From the NCBI GenBank assembly GCA_963736575.1, contig CAVTPD010000003.1, positions 1,240,001 through 1,304,000 of the forward strand: DNA of 64,000 nucleotides, read 5' to 3'. Position 1 is the stretch's first letter; each line of letters begins with the position of its first letter. The notes beneath the pieces were generated by a model. It was given only the letters and a program-made list of their open reading frames with translations, did not search any database and was not told the origin of the DNA. The position numbers and the translations under genes are program-made. Of this stretch, positions 26,569-37,371 are shown piece by piece. Source of the stretch: CAVTPD01 sp963736575 (GTDB taxonomy: Bacteria; Bacteroidota; Bacteroidia; Cytophagales; JAAEPT01).

Positions 26569-28842
26569 ATGGCCAAAATAAACGATTTAGAAGCTTTAAA
26601 ATATCATGAATCCGGCAGACCCGGTAAAATTGAAGTTGTACCAACAAAAATTTTAAGCTCTCAAAGAGATTTAGCCTTGGCTTATTCGCCAGGTGTTGCA
26701 GTTCCTTGTTTAGAAATTGCCGAAGATGTAAACAACGTTTACCGCTATACGGCTAAAGGAAATTTAGTAGCAGTAATCACCAATGGTACGGCAGTTTTAG
26801 GTTTAGGAAATATTGGTCCGGAAGCATCTAAGCCCGTTATGGAAGGTAAAGGAGTGCTTTTCAAGAAATTTGCAGGTATCGATGTTTTTGACATTGAATT
26901 AGATATTACAGACCCAGATGAGTTTATAAGAACCGTTAAAGCCTTAGAGCCAACGTTCGGTGGCATAAACTTAGAAGACATTAAAGCACCAGAAAGTTTC
27001 AAAATAGAAACGGAACTTAAAAAATTAATGAAGATTCCGGTCATGCACGATGACCAACACGGTACTGCTATTATTTCTAGCGCGGCTTTGTTAAATGCAT
27101 TAGAAATAACTGGTAAAAAAATAGAAGACGTAAAAATTGTGGTAAACGGTGCCGGTGCAGCAGCTGTTTCATGTACAAGACTTTATATTAGTTTAGGAGC
27201 TACCAAAGAAAACATCATTATGCTAGACAGCAAGGGTGTTTTACATAAGGGTAGAGAAAACCTTAAAGACGAAAAATTAGAATTCAGTAGAGACGATCAA
27301 TCGATTGATACCTTGCACGATGCTCTTAAAGGAGCAGATGTGTTTTTAGGTCTTTCTGTTGGGGATGTTATGAACGCAGAAATGTTGTTAGGAATGGCGC
27401 CAAATCCAATAGTATTTGCTTTGGCCAACCCAACTCCAGAAATCAATTACGATTTAGCTATGTCTACTCGTGATGATATTATTATGGCAACAGGTCGTTC
27501 AGATCATCCTAACCAAGTAAATAATGTATTAGGTTTTCCGTTCATTTTCCGTGGGGCATTAGACGTAAGAGCTACAGCCATTAACGAAGAAATGAAATTG
27601 GCAACGGTGAAAGCTTTAGCCGAAATGGCCAAAGAAACTGTACCAGAAATGGTAAACAAAGCTTACGGTAATTTAGCACTTAAATTTGGTCCGGAATACT
27701 TAATTCCTAAACCATTAGATCCAAGATTAATTACCAGAATTGCGCCAGCAGTAGCAAAAGCGGCTATGGATTCTGGTGTGGCAAGATTGCCAATTATGGA
27801 TTGGGATGCTTATAAGCACGATTTAGAAGAGCGTATTGGTATGGACACCCGTTTAATTTCCGGTATTGTTGCCCGTGCCAAAAAAGAACCTAAAAAGGTT
27901 GTTTTTGCTGAAGCAGATCATCCTAAAATATTACAAGCTGTACAAGTATTAGTAGAAGAAGGAATTTGCCAACCCATACTTTTAGGTAGAAAATCTAAAA
28001 TCGATAGTTTAATGAGTGAATTAAACCTTGATTTTAAAGCCTATAAAATAATTGACCCTTCCGAAGAAACAGAAGCTAGAAAAACTTATGGGAACCATCT
28101 TTACGAACAACGTAAAAGAAAAGGTTTAACCAAAGGCGAAGCTACCAAGAAGATGACGGGTAGAAATTACTTTGGTTCTATGATGGTAGAACTAGGCGAA
28201 GCAGATGCTTTAATCACCGGTTTAACCAAAGATTACCCAACAACTATTAGACCAGCACTAGAAGTTATAGGTAAAGAAGCAGGGTATAACCGAGTAGCGG
28301 GTATGTACATTATGCTGGCTAAAAAAGGACCTTTATTCTTTGCAGATACCGTTTTAAACATCAATCCAGATGTTAATACCTTAGTAGACATTACAGCGTT
28401 AACAGCAAGAGCGGTTAGATTCTTCGATGTGGAACCAAGAATAGCCATGCTTTCTTACTCTAACTTTGGTTCTGCCAAAGGAGACGGATCTGCAAGAATA
28501 GCAGAAGCTACCAAGATTGTAAAAGCTAAATACCCAGAATTAAAAATAGACGGTGAAATGCAAGCCAATATTGCATTGAATCCAGAACTACAAAAAGAAC
28601 TTTACCCGTTTAGTGATATAGCCGAAGAAGGTGCAAATACCTTAATCTTCCCAAACCTAGACTCGGGTAACATAGCTTATAAATTGGCTATGGAAATGGG
28701 AGCGGCAGAAGCCATTGGTCCTGTTTTAATGGGGATGAAAAAACCAGTTCACGTTTTACAGTTAGGTTGTAGTGTACGGGATATTATAAATATGGCGTCT
28801 ATAGCAGTTGTAGATGCACAAGAATACCAGGCCAAATTATGA
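26569..28842 (+). CDS. maeB: NADP-dependent malic enzyme with phosphotransacetylase-like domain
   Basis: Oxidatively decarboxylates malate to pyruvate, giving NADPH. 757 residues. The malic half (1 to about 420) has SPGVAVPCLEIA, GLGNIGPEASKPVMEGK, MHDDQHGTAI and the Rossmann stretch VVNGAGAAAVSC. The C-terminal half (about 430-757) is a phosphate acetyltransferase-like domain (FAEADHPKILQA, ANIALNPELQ, LDSGNIAYKL), which in this family is regulatory and binds acetyl-CoA. It overlaps ruvA by 4 bp (ATGA). Confidence 0.94.
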   Translation: MAKINDLEALKYHESGRPGKIEVVPTKILSSQRDLALAYSPGVAVPCLEIAEDVNNVYRYTAKGNLVAVITNGTAVLGLGNIGPEASKPVMEGKGVLFKKFAGIDVFDIELDITDPDEFIRTVKALEPTFGGINLEDIKAPESFKIETELKKLMKIPVMHDDQHGTAIISSAALLNALEITGKKIEDVKIVVNGAGAAAVSCTRLYISLGATKENIIMLDSKGVLHKGRENLKDEKLEFSRDDQSIDTLHDALKGADVFLGLSVGDVMNAEMLLGMAPNPIVFALANPTPEINYDLAMSTRDDIIMATGRSDHPNQVNNVLGFPFIFRGALDVRATAINEEMKLATVKALAEMAKETVPEMVNKAYGNLALKFGPEYLIPKPLDPRLITRIAPAVAKAAMDSGVARLPIMDWDAYKHDLEERIGMDTRLISGIVARAKKEPKKVVFAEADHPKILQAVQVLVEEGICQPILLGRKSKIDSLMSELNLDFKAYKIIDPSEETEARKTYGNHLYEQRKRKGLTKGEATKKMTGRNYFGSMMVELGEADALITGLTKDYPTTIRPALEVIGKEAGYNRVAGMYIMLAKKGPLFFADTVLNINPDVNTLVDITALTARAVRFFDVEPRIAMLSYSNFGSAKGDGSARIAEATKIVKAKYPELKIDGEMQANIALNPELQKELYPFSDIAEEGANTLIFPNLDSGNIAYKLAMEMGAAEAIGPVLMGMKKPVHVLQLGCSVRDIINMASIAVVDAQEYQAKL

Positions 28843-29432
28843 TTTCTTATATAAAGGGGAAGCTTGTATACAAAGAAGCAACATTTATAGTTGTAGATGT
28901 AGGCGGCTTAGGTTACGAAGTAAAAATACCACTGAGTACTTACACTGTTCTGGGAGACCAAGAAAATTGCTTTGTACATACTCATTTATTAATAAAAGAA
29001 GATAGCCATACATTGTATGGCTTTGCTACTTCTGCCGAAAAGGAAATTTTTCTAGAATTAATTTCTATTAGCGGTGTTGGTCCCAGCACTGGTTTAACAG
29101 TACTTTCTCAGTTAAGTGTAGATGAAGTTTACCATGCTATTACACAAGAAGATGTTAAAACCATTCAATCTGTAAAAGGTATAGGTGTTAAATCTGCCCA
29201 AAGAATAATTTTAGAGCTTAAGGATAAATTAAGAAAAAGAGATATTTCTACAGATGGTTCTAAACCAACTGGCATGTCTTCTAAAAACCAAATAGCCGAA
29301 GAGGCCATTGGTGCATTAGTTACTTTAGGTTATCAAAAAGTGGTTGCTGAAAAAACAGTTGCCCGAATTTTAAAAATAGACAACTCAATTACATTAGAAG
29401 ACTTAATACGTCAAGCTCTGAAATCAGCTTAA
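28839..29432 (+). CDS. ruvA: Holliday junction branch migration subunit RuvA
   Basis: Binds Holliday junctions as a tetramer and loads RuvB. 197 residues. OB-fold N-terminus (MISYIKGKLVYKEATFIVVDVGG), two helix-hairpin-helix motifs (ISGVGPSTGLTVLSQL and VKGIGVKSAQRIILEL), and a C-terminal RuvB-contact helix bundle (EEAIGALVTLGYQKVVAEKTVARIL). It overlaps maeB by 4 bp and precedes sprA by 4 bp, an order recurrent in Flavobacteriia. Confidence 0.95.
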   Translation: MISYIKGKLVYKEATFIVVDVGGLGYEVKIPLSTYTVLGDQENCFVHTHLLIKEDSHTLYGFATSAEKEIFLELISISGVGPSTGLTVLSQLSVDEVYHAITQEDVKTIQSVKGIGVKSAQRIILELKDKLRKRDISTDGSKPTGMSSKNQIAEEAIGALVTLGYQKVVAEKTVARILKIDNSITLEDLIRQALKSA

Positions 29433-29436
29433 GTTT

Positions 29437-32400
29437 TTGTTAGCTAGAACACTTAAAATATTGCTTTTTACCTGTATTGTAGGTTTAGGGTCTTACATTT
29501 TAGCCAACGCAAAAGGCGGTAAAAATGTTCCCTTAATTTCAATGCTACAACCGCCTGCAGATTCTACGCAGGTTGATCGGTCCAACTATGCTCAGGATCG
29601 ATATGGAGATGAATTTTCTAATCCGGGATCAAAATCTCCTTTACAATTAGAAGAGCCTTCTAATGTAGAGAAATCGGTAGAAATTAATGACGACTTAAGC
29701 GGCTACACGGTAGAAGAAAAAGTAGGTGATTTAGATTACCGCCCTCCTTCCGAAATGACTTTTCAGGAATTTGCCGAATGGCAAAGAAAGAGAATGATTA
29801 ATGACTATTGGGAAGCGAAATCTAATTCGGACAACCCAAGAGCTCAAGACGAACTTGTTCCTCCTTTATTCGAAATTAAAAGAGGTGGTAAACCCATTGT
29901 AGAAATTAGACCTTCTGGTTTTGTGAGTATAGAATTGGGCGGTAGATGGCAGAGGGTAGATAATCCGGCGGTTCCAATTCGTCAGCAAAGAACAGGTGGT
30001 TTCGATTTTGATCAACAGATCAGTTTAAATATGGACGGTACCATTGGGGATCGTCTAAAGGTTAAAATGAACTGGGATACCAAAGCCACGTTCGATTTCG
30101 ATAATAACATTAAAGTAAGCTACGAAGGAAAGGAAAGAGATATTATTCAAGAAATACAGGCGGGTAATGTTAGTATGCCGCTTAATAATTCTTTAATACG
30201 TGGGGCTCAAAACCTTTTCGGTATAAAAACAAAACTACGGTTTGGTAGGCTTTGGGTAACCGCTTTAGTATCTAACCAAAGGGGTAAAACTGATACAGAG
30301 GTTTTTAAAGCCGGTGCTAAAACCCAAACCTTTGAGATACAAGCCAGTGAATATGATTTAAATAGACACTTTTTTCTTTCACAATTTTTTAGAAGCAAGT
30401 TTAACCAAGCATATCAGAATAACCCAACCGCTCCCAATACAGGTTTTAAAATTAACAGGGTTGAAGTTTACGTAACCAACACCAGTTCTAGAACGGAAGG
30501 GCTAAGAGATTTTATTGGGTTTACAGATTTAGGGGAAAATGGTCCTACTGCTGGCCAATTAGGTGATTTTATTTATAACGATAATTTGGTTCAGCCAAGC
30601 CCAAGTCTTTTTCAGCCAGATAATGATGCCAATAATTTATTAACTACGGTTACACAAACCGACCAGTATAGAAATTCAAATACCGCAGTGGCCTATTTAA
30701 GAGGTTTGGGTTTTGAATTGGGAAGAGACTTTGAAAGGGTTACCAGCGCAAGAAAACTAAATGAAAATGAATTTACCTTCCACCCAGATTTGGGGTATGT
30801 TTCATTAAACTTTAAACTGAAAGATGATGAAGCTTTAGCGGTATCCTATGAGTATACCTTAAACGGAAGAAGGTACCAAGTGGGTGAATTAACAGAAGAT
30901 TACCAGAATCTAGACGAGAAGAATTCAATCTTATTAAAGCTAATTAAACCACAATCTTTAGACATTAATTTGCCTACCTGGGATTTAATGATGAAAAACG
31001 TTTACCGAATTAGTGCCACCGGTATTGAACAGGCTAGTTTCCGTTTAAAAGTGATCTACCGAGACGATAGAACAGGTATTGATAACCCAAGTTTACAAGA
31101 AGGTAATAATATTAAAGACGTTCCTTTAGTTCAGCTTTTGGATATGGATAAGTTAAACCTTAATGGCGATTTAGTACCAGACGGTAACTTTGACTACATA
31201 GAAAATGCTACAGTAAATTCTAGAAATGGGGTAATTATTTTCCCTGTATTACAACCTTTTGGTGACGATATAGAGCGTGAATTTAGATCTAGAGACCCTT
31301 CAAATGCAAATGCGCTTTCGGCTAAATATGCTTACAGCGATTTATACAGTAACACCCAAAACCAAGCAAGGCAGAAAACTTCTAGAAATAAATTCTTTTT
31401 AAGCGGTCAGTTTGAATCTAGTGTTTATGGTGATATTCGTTTAAGAGCATTTGATGTAGATGAAAATTCTGTATCAATTTCTGTTGGTAGTATTGTTTTA
31501 CAACCGGGTACAGACTTTACGGTAAACAATGGCCAAGTTAAAATCCTAAACGAAGGTGCTTTGGCTTCTGGTAATGATATTATTGTTAAATACGAAAGTC
31601 CGGAATACTTCAACTTCCGCCAGAAAAGTTTATTAGGTACGCGTTTAGATTACGAAGTTAATGAAGACTTCACTATTGGTGGTACTGTAATGCATTTAAG
31701 TGAAAGGCCACTTTTAACGCGTGTAAGCGCTGGTGATGAACCTATTAAAAATACTCAAATTGGCTTAGATGTAAACTTTAAAGATGATTCCAGAATCTTA
31801 ACTAAGATGGTAGATAAACTACCCGTTATTCAAACTAAAGAAGAATCTAATGTAGCCATTAACTGGGAAGGAGCCATGTTAAAACCAGGGGCTTCTAAAT
31901 TGATTAATAGAGATGGTGGTACAGCTTATTTAGATGATTTTGAGGGCTCTGCTAATTTTATTGATTTTACATCACAAAGAATTGGATGGAATGTAAGTTC
32001 GGCTCCAAGACGCTTGGGTGATGCTATTACCGATTACGATGATTGGGTGAGTGATTCTTTAGATCATTTATACCACCGTAGTAAACTTTCTTATTATGTA
32101 GTAGATAGAAGTTTTTATATAGATGGGGCCGGTAGTGGCTTGTCTCTTTCCGAACAAGAAAAAGTAAACAATTACACCAGAGCGGTAATACCACAAGAGA
32201 TATTTAAAAATCAAAATTATCAGCAAGGCCAAACCAACCAATCTTTATTAGATTTAGCCTACTATCCGGCTGAAAGAGGACCGTATAACTACAATACTAA
32301 TAATTTAGAACTAGGCTCAGACGGTAGATTTTTAAGACCAGAAAGAAACTGGGCAGGTATAACCAGAGCCATTACAACCGATACCGATTTTGATAATGCA

Positions 32401-35400
32401 AATATTGAATACATAGAATTCTGGTTAATGGATCCCTTTCACGATGGCGGTGATGAATTAGCAGAAGTGATGCCCGAATACGCCGATGAGTTAACCGGTA
32501 ACCCAGACCTAGGGGGTGATGTTTTTTTCAACTTGGGGGATATTTCTGAAGATGTAATTAAAGATTCTAGACATGCTTTTGAAAATGGTTTACCAGATAA
32601 TACCGATGAAACCGTTTGGGGACAGGTAACCACCGAACAATTTTTAACCAATTCTTTTGACAACCAAAGAGACCGTGGTACTCAAGATAAAGGCTTAGAT
32701 GGTTTAACATCTGCAGAAGAACAACAAAAATTTGACAGTCAAATAAATGAAATATCTAGTGGCGGTTTTGATCAATCCTCTCCATATGTGCAACAATTTG
32801 TAGATGACCCTTCTTCAGATGATTTTATTTATTACACTACTGGTTCTGGTGATTCTAGACTTTTGTTAGATAGGTATAAGAATTTTTATGGTTTAGAAAA
32901 TAACTCACCGGTAAATTCGGGGGCTTCTTTTACACCGGCATCTAAAACCACGCCAGATAATGAAGATTTGAACGGTGACAAAACTTTAAATATTAACGAT
33001 AGATATTTTCAGTATAAAGTAAATCTACAACCCAATATGAATGCCCAAAATAACCCATACATTATTGGTGAAATTGATGGCGAGCAAGGCGTAAAATGGT
33101 ATCAGTTTAGAATACCCGTAAAAGAAAATTACAGTAACATAGGTGATATTAGTGGTTTCCAGACCATTAAATTTTTCAGAATGTACTTAACCAACTTTAA
33201 AGTTCCAGTAGTACTTCGTATGGCTCAATTAAGATTAGTTTCTTCTCAATGGAGAAAAAAATCAGTTAGAGAAGGTGATTTAGATAAAATATCCCCAGAC
33301 GATGGTGGTGCTATTGAAATTTCTACTGTAAATGTTGAAGAAAACAGTAGCGGTTCTGCAACCAGCTCTCCTTATGTATTACCACCAGGTGTAAATAGAG
33401 ATTATGACCAATCTTCAAACATTAGCCGTTTACTTAATGAACAATCGCTTAGTATTTGTGTAGATGATTTAGAGGGCCAGTATACAAAAGGGGGATTTAA
33501 AAACATTGTAAATGACTTAATTGCTTACAAAAGATTAAAAATGTATGTGCATGCAGAGTCGGAAGATATTGGTTCTGCAGATGGCGATTTACATGCAATT
33601 ATACGTTTGGGTACAGATATAGAAGAAAACTACTATCAAATAGAGTTTCCTTTATCTTATAGTAATGTGGCTTCTAGTGATCCTTACGAAGTCTGGCCAG
33701 ATGATAACTTGGTAGATGTAGCTATTGAAGATTTAATAGGAGTTAAAGTAGAACGGAACAGACAGAAAGCCAACACCCAGGCTGTCTTTTCGCAACAAAA
33801 CGGCAAGTATACTTTTTCAGTAAGAGGTAATCCAGATATGCGCGCAGTAAGAACGGTTTTTCTAGGGGTTAAAAACCCGGCTAACTCCATTGCTAAAAGA
33901 ACTGCTTGTGTATGGTTTAATGAACTAAGGGTAACAGAATTTAATAAGTCTACAGGTTATGCAACTACTGGTAGTATTAACACACAGTTAGCAGATTTGG
34001 GTACATTTAGTGCTTCGGGAAGATATGTAACACCAGGTTATGGTGATATTGAAAGTAAGATTGGTGACGTAAGCAGAGAGACCACTATACAATACGGTGC
34101 ATCCACTAATTTATCAATGGATAAATTTATTCCGGGTAAAACAGGGATTCAGTTACCCTTGTACATGAGTTATGATAAAGAGCAAATAAGGCCTCAATAT
34201 GATCCCCTTCAGCCAGATGTTAAATTGGAAGAATCCTTAGATGCCATTCCGGTAGGGGAAGACCCAGAGGAGTATAAGAAAAAAGTAATTTATGATAAAA
34301 CAGTTAAAAGCATTAACCTAACTAATGTTAGGAAAGTGAAAGTTGATCCAGAAGCCAAAAAACATATTTATGATATTGAAAACGTATCTCTTTCGGCTGG
34401 GTATACATTAGAAGAAAGGAGCGGTATTGGTAACGAATCTAATTCGGGTAATAATCTACATAGCTATAGATCCGAAAAGTATAATGGTGCAGCCAATTAT
34501 CAATATTCAACACAAGAAAAACCAGTAGAGCCTTTAAAAAATGTAGGACTGCTGAAATCTAAACATTTACAGCTAATTAGGGATGTTAATTTTAACCCTG
34601 TTCCTAATAGCTTCTCAATGACCAATAACTTTGATAAGTTGTATAATAAAACGCAATTATATAATTCAGACTTAACAATTATTGGCGTAGATCCAACCTA
34701 TGAAAAATCTTTTTATTGGCGTAGAGATTACAATTTTAGATGGAACTTAACTAAGAGCATAAACTTAAGTTATACGGCCAATGCCAATACTATAATTGAT
34801 GAACCAACGGGTGATAAATATGGAGATCCTAATAGAAATACACCAGGGTATGTAAGCAGTAGGCAAGCTTATAAAGACTCTGTTTGGACTAACGTAGCCG
34901 ATTTTGGTAGGATGAAAAATTTTAACCAAAATATAAATTTGGCCTATCAACTTCCATTTGATAAGATACCAACATTAAACTGGGTGAGTTCAGATGCTTC
35001 TTACCGTGCTGGTTATACATGGCAAGCAGGGGCTTATGGCTTAGCAGATACCTTGGGTAATACAGCCAATAATAACAGAGAAATAGCAATAGATGGTAAG
35101 TTAAATTTTGTACGTGTATATAATAAATCCAAATTCCTGAAATCGATAGACTCTCCGTCTAGAACTAGGCGAAGGCCTACAAATAAAGAAGACGAAGAAG
35201 AAAAATCAGGAGATGGATATAAGAAGTTTTTAAAACCACTTTTAATGGTGAGAAACATCACGGGTAGGTATAATTTGTCTCATTCTACAACAATACCAGG
35301 CTTTTTACCAACGGCCAGAATAATGGGTGTAGATACACACGAAGGAAATGCACCAGGCTGGGGTTTTGTGGCTGGGGATCAAGATTTAGATGCCTTAAAA

Positions 35401-36564
35401 GAAAACTTAGTTAAAAACGATTGGTATACCCGAAGTGCAGCGCAAAACCAACCCTTGGTACAAACCAGAGATGAACGGATAGATCTTAAAAGTTTAATAG
35501 AGCCATTTAATGATTTCAGAGTAAATCTTACAGCCAAGTACAGCTCAAACAGAACCTATTCAGAAATTTTTAAAATAGAAGAAGATGCTGCCGGTAATGC
35601 ATTCGGGATTAGTAATGCACCAGTAGTATCGGGTAATGTATCTATGTCTTTTATTGCTATTAATACAGCCTTTTCAGACCCCGCAGAAGTGTTTAAACAA
35701 TTTGAAAGAAACAGACTTGATGTAAGAAATAGAAGACAATTAGAAGGCAACAAATACGATGTTAACTCCCAAGAAGTACTAATTCCGGCCTTTATAGCAG
35801 CTTATTCTGGTAAAGACGTTAACTCTGTAGCGCTTAGTAATACACCTAAATTGCCTTTGCCTAACTGGAGGGTAGATTATTCGGGTTTAACACGATTAAA
35901 ACCTATACGAAAAATATTTTCTTCAGTCAGTTTATCACACGGTTACGTCTCTACCTACGATATTGTTAATTATACGTCTTCATTAGAATATGGATCTGCA
36001 GCAGTTGATCGTAATACAGGTATTAATGATCAAGGAACATTAACCGATTCGGCCGGAAATACAGTCCCTAAATTTGTGATTAACCAAGTGGCCATAACAG
36101 AAAAATTTGCACCATTAATAGGGATTAATATTAGAACAAAATCTAGGATGAGTTATCGGTTCGATTACAACCGATCTAGGACAATGGACTTAAACATGTC
36201 TAATACCCAAGTTACAGATGTTTTTAGTCAGGACTTTGTATTTGGATTTGGTTGGAGTAAAAAAGACCTTAGGTTACCCATAAGAAGAGAAGGAGCCCGG
36301 ATAACGCTAAAGAATGATGTCACTTTTAAATTAGACATTAGCATAAGAGAAACCCAAACGGTGCAAAGGCAGTTAGAAGGAACACAAACCGTTACCGCCG
36401 GTAACTGGAATTTTCAGCTGAAACCCAATATCAGCTACCAAGTAAACAACAGAGTTAACCTTCAGATATTTTTTGAAAGAACCATTAACGAACCCAAAAT
36501 ATCAAGCTCATTTACCCGTAAAACAACCGCAGCAGGTTTTAGGTTAAGATTTAATCTTTCATAA
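29437..36564 (+). CDS. sprA: SprA, outer-membrane translocon of the type IX secretion system
   Basis: Forms the very large outer-membrane barrel through which type IX cargo leaves the cell; required for gliding in Flavobacterium. 2375 residues, in the family's range of about 2400. A signal peptide (LKILLFTCIVGLGSYILANA) is followed by paired SprA N-terminal-type repeats (IRPSGFVSIELGGRWQR and SVSISVGSIVLQPGTDF), long Asn/Asp-rich segments and a C-terminus of amphipathic strands ending in FRLRFNLS. The start is TTG at 29437, 4 bp after ruvA; the first later ATG would remove the signal peptide. Partner genes of the system are not in the window. Confidence 0.95.
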   Translation: MLARTLKILLFTCIVGLGSYILANAKGGKNVPLISMLQPPADSTQVDRSNYAQDRYGDEFSNPGSKSPLQLEEPSNVEKSVEINDDLSGYTVEEKVGDLDYRPPSEMTFQEFAEWQRKRMINDYWEAKSNSDNPRAQDELVPPLFEIKRGGKPIVEIRPSGFVSIELGGRWQRVDNPAVPIRQQRTGGFDFDQQISLNMDGTIGDRLKVKMNWDTKATFDFDNNIKVSYEGKERDIIQEIQAGNVSMPLNNSLIRGAQNLFGIKTKLRFGRLWVTALVSNQRGKTDTEVFKAGAKTQTFEIQASEYDLNRHFFLSQFFRSKFNQAYQNNPTAPNTGFKINRVEVYVTNTSSRTEGLRDFIGFTDLGENGPTAGQLGDFIYNDNLVQPSPSLFQPDNDANNLLTTVTQTDQYRNSNTAVAYLRGLGFELGRDFERVTSARKLNENEFTFHPDLGYVSLNFKLKDDEALAVSYEYTLNGRRYQVGELTEDYQNLDEKNSILLKLIKPQSLDINLPTWDLMMKNVYRISATGIEQASFRLKVIYRDDRTGIDNPSLQEGNNIKDVPLVQLLDMDKLNLNGDLVPDGNFDYIENATVNSRNGVIIFPVLQPFGDDIEREFRSRDPSNANALSAKYAYSDLYSNTQNQARQKTSRNKFFLSGQFESSVYGDIRLRAFDVDENSVSISVGSIVLQPGTDFTVNNGQVKILNEGALASGNDIIVKYESPEYFNFRQKSLLGTRLDYEVNEDFTIGGTVMHLSERPLLTRVSAGDEPIKNTQIGLDVNFKDDSRILTKMVDKLPVIQTKEESNVAINWEGAMLKPGASKLINRDGGTAYLDDFEGSANFIDFTSQRIGWNVSSAPRRLGDAITDYDDWVSDSLDHLYHRSKLSYYVVDRSFYIDGAGSGLSLSEQEKVNNYTRAVIPQEIFKNQNYQQGQTNQSLLDLAYYPAERGPYNYNTNNLELGSDGRFLRPERNWAGITRAITTDTDFDNANIEYIEFWLMDPFHDGGDELAEVMPEYADELTGNPDLGGDVFFNLGDISEDVIKDSRHAFENGLPDNTDETVWGQVTTEQFLTNSFDNQRDRGTQDKGLDGLTSAEEQQKFDSQINEISSGGFDQSSPYVQQFVDDPSSDDFIYYTTGSGDSRLLLDRYKNFYGLENNSPVNSGASFTPASKTTPDNEDLNGDKTLNINDRYFQYKVNLQPNMNAQNNPYIIGEIDGEQGVKWYQFRIPVKENYSNIGDISGFQTIKFFRMYLTNFKVPVVLRMAQLRLVSSQWRKKSVREGDLDKISPDDGGAIEISTVNVEENSSGSATSSPYVLPPGVNRDYDQSSNISRLLNEQSLSICVDDLEGQYTKGGFKNIVNDLIAYKRLKMYVHAESEDIGSADGDLHAIIRLGTDIEENYYQIEFPLSYSNVASSDPYEVWPDDNLVDVAIEDLIGVKVERNRQKANTQAVFSQQNGKYTFSVRGNPDMRAVRTVFLGVKNPANSIAKRTACVWFNELRVTEFNKSTGYATTGSINTQLADLGTFSASGRYVTPGYGDIESKIGDVSRETTIQYGASTNLSMDKFIPGKTGIQLPLYMSYDKEQIRPQYDPLQPDVKLEESLDAIPVGEDPEEYKKKVIYDKTVKSINLTNVRKVKVDPEAKKHIYDIENVSLSAGYTLEERSGIGNESNSGNNLHSYRSEKYNGAANYQYSTQEKPVEPLKNVGLLKSKHLQLIRDVNFNPVPNSFSMTNNFDKLYNKTQLYNSDLTIIGVDPTYEKSFYWRRDYNFRWNLTKSINLSYTANANTIIDEPTGDKYGDPNRNTPGYVSSRQAYKDSVWTNVADFGRMKNFNQNINLAYQLPFDKIPTLNWVSSDASYRAGYTWQAGAYGLADTLGNTANNNREIAIDGKLNFVRVYNKSKFLKSIDSPSRTRRRPTNKEDEEEKSGDGYKKFLKPLLMVRNITGRYNLSHSTTIPGFLPTARIMGVDTHEGNAPGWGFVAGDQDLDALKENLVKNDWYTRSAAQNQPLVQTRDERIDLKSLIEPFNDFRVNLTAKYSSNRTYSEIFKIEEDAAGNAFGISNAPVVSGNVSMSFIAINTAFSDPAEVFKQFERNRLDVRNRRQLEGNKYDVNSQEVLIPAFIAAYSGKDVNSVALSNTPKLPLPNWRVDYSGLTRLKPIRKIFSSVSLSHGYVSTYDIVNYTSSLEYGSAAVDRNTGINDQGTLTDSAGNTVPKFVINQVAITEKFAPLIGINIRTKSRMSYRFDYNRSRTMDLNMSNTQVTDVFSQDFVFGFGWSKKDLRLPIRREGARITLKNDVTFKLDISIRETQTVQRQLEGTQTVTAGNWNFQLKPNISYQVNNRVNLQIFFERTINEPKISSSFTRKTTAAGFRLRFNLS

Positions 36565-36630
36565 GCTCCGTTTTCCTTTTTATAGCTGGTAAAAGCCATT
36601 AAATTCGTATCTAGATTAAAACTAAATAAA

Positions 36631-37008
36631 ATGAATTTTCCTTCAGAATTAAAATATACTAGTGACCACGAATGGATAAGAGTGGAAGGTGATATAGCTT
36701 ATATTGGCATCACTGATTTCGCTCAAAAAGAATTAGGTGATATTGTTTATCTAGAAGTAGAAACCGTTGGTGAAGAATTAGAGCAATCGGTAGTTTTCGG
36801 CACTATTGAGGCTGTAAAAACCGTGTCTGATTTATTCTTACCTGTTTCAGGAGAAATTCTGGAGTTTAATGAAGATTTAGAAGTGTCTCCAGAAAAAGTA
36901 AATGAAGATCCATACGGTGACGGATGGATTATTAAAATGAAAATAGGTGATGCGTCTCAATTAGATGAATTATTAGATGCACAAGCTTATCAAGAAAGCG
37001 TTGCTTAA
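36631..37008 (+). CDS. gcvH: Glycine cleavage system H protein
   Basis: Lipoyl-carrying shuttle of the glycine cleavage system. 125 residues with SDHEWIRVEGDIAYIGIT at the start and the lipoyl lysine in FGTIEAVKTVSDL (about residue 63), followed by LPVSGEILEFN. It follows sprA after 66 bp, in which TAAATTCG (one mismatch to the minus-7 consensus) may be a promoter. Its stop directly abuts the GTG of the next gene. Confidence 0.95.
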   Translation: MNFPSELKYTSDHEWIRVEGDIAYIGITDFAQKELGDIVYLEVETVGEELEQSVVFGTIEAVKTVSDLFLPVSGEILEFNEDLEVSPEKVNEDPYGDGWIIKMKIGDASQLDELLDAQAYQESVA

Positions 37009-37368
37009 GTGATTCTTAAACACTATTTCTTTAGTATTAGCTGGGCAGTGTTAATTTTGTTTTTAACACTTACTTCAGGTAAGATAAGTTCAAACATGGG
37101 CATTATGCACTTAGATAAAGCAGTGCATGCCTTTTTGTTTTGTTGTTTGTGTTTTCTATTAATTGTAGCTAATAGAAAACAAGATAGTCCTGAGATAAAA
37201 TATAAAGCTAAAATTTGGGCTTTGTTAGCGTGTATAGTGTTTGGGGTATTAGTAGAATGTCTTCAGTTATTAGTACCGGTAAGGGATTTTGAAGTGTTAG
37301 ATATGGTTTCAAATTCGGTAGGCGCAGCTGTTGGTGTATTAATTTTCTTATTTATATATAGATCATAA
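37009..37368 (+). CDS. VanZ-like family membrane protein
   Basis: 119 residues with four hydrophobic segments (about 7-22, 38-54, 64-82, 97-115). It carries the VanZ-like pattern HLDKAVHAFLFCCLCF and GVLVECLQLLVPVRDFEVLDMVSNSVGAAVG. A GTG start immediately follows the gcvH stop. Members of this family often sit beside gcvH in Bacteroidota; the function is unknown and teicoplanin resistance should not be assumed. Confidence 0.8.
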   Translation: MILKHYFFSISWAVLILFLTLTSGKISSNMGIMHLDKAVHAFLFCCLCFLLIVANRKQDSPEIKYKAKIWALLACIVFGVLVECLQLLVPVRDFEVLDMVSNSVGAAVGVLIFLFIYRS

Positions 37369-37371
37369 ATT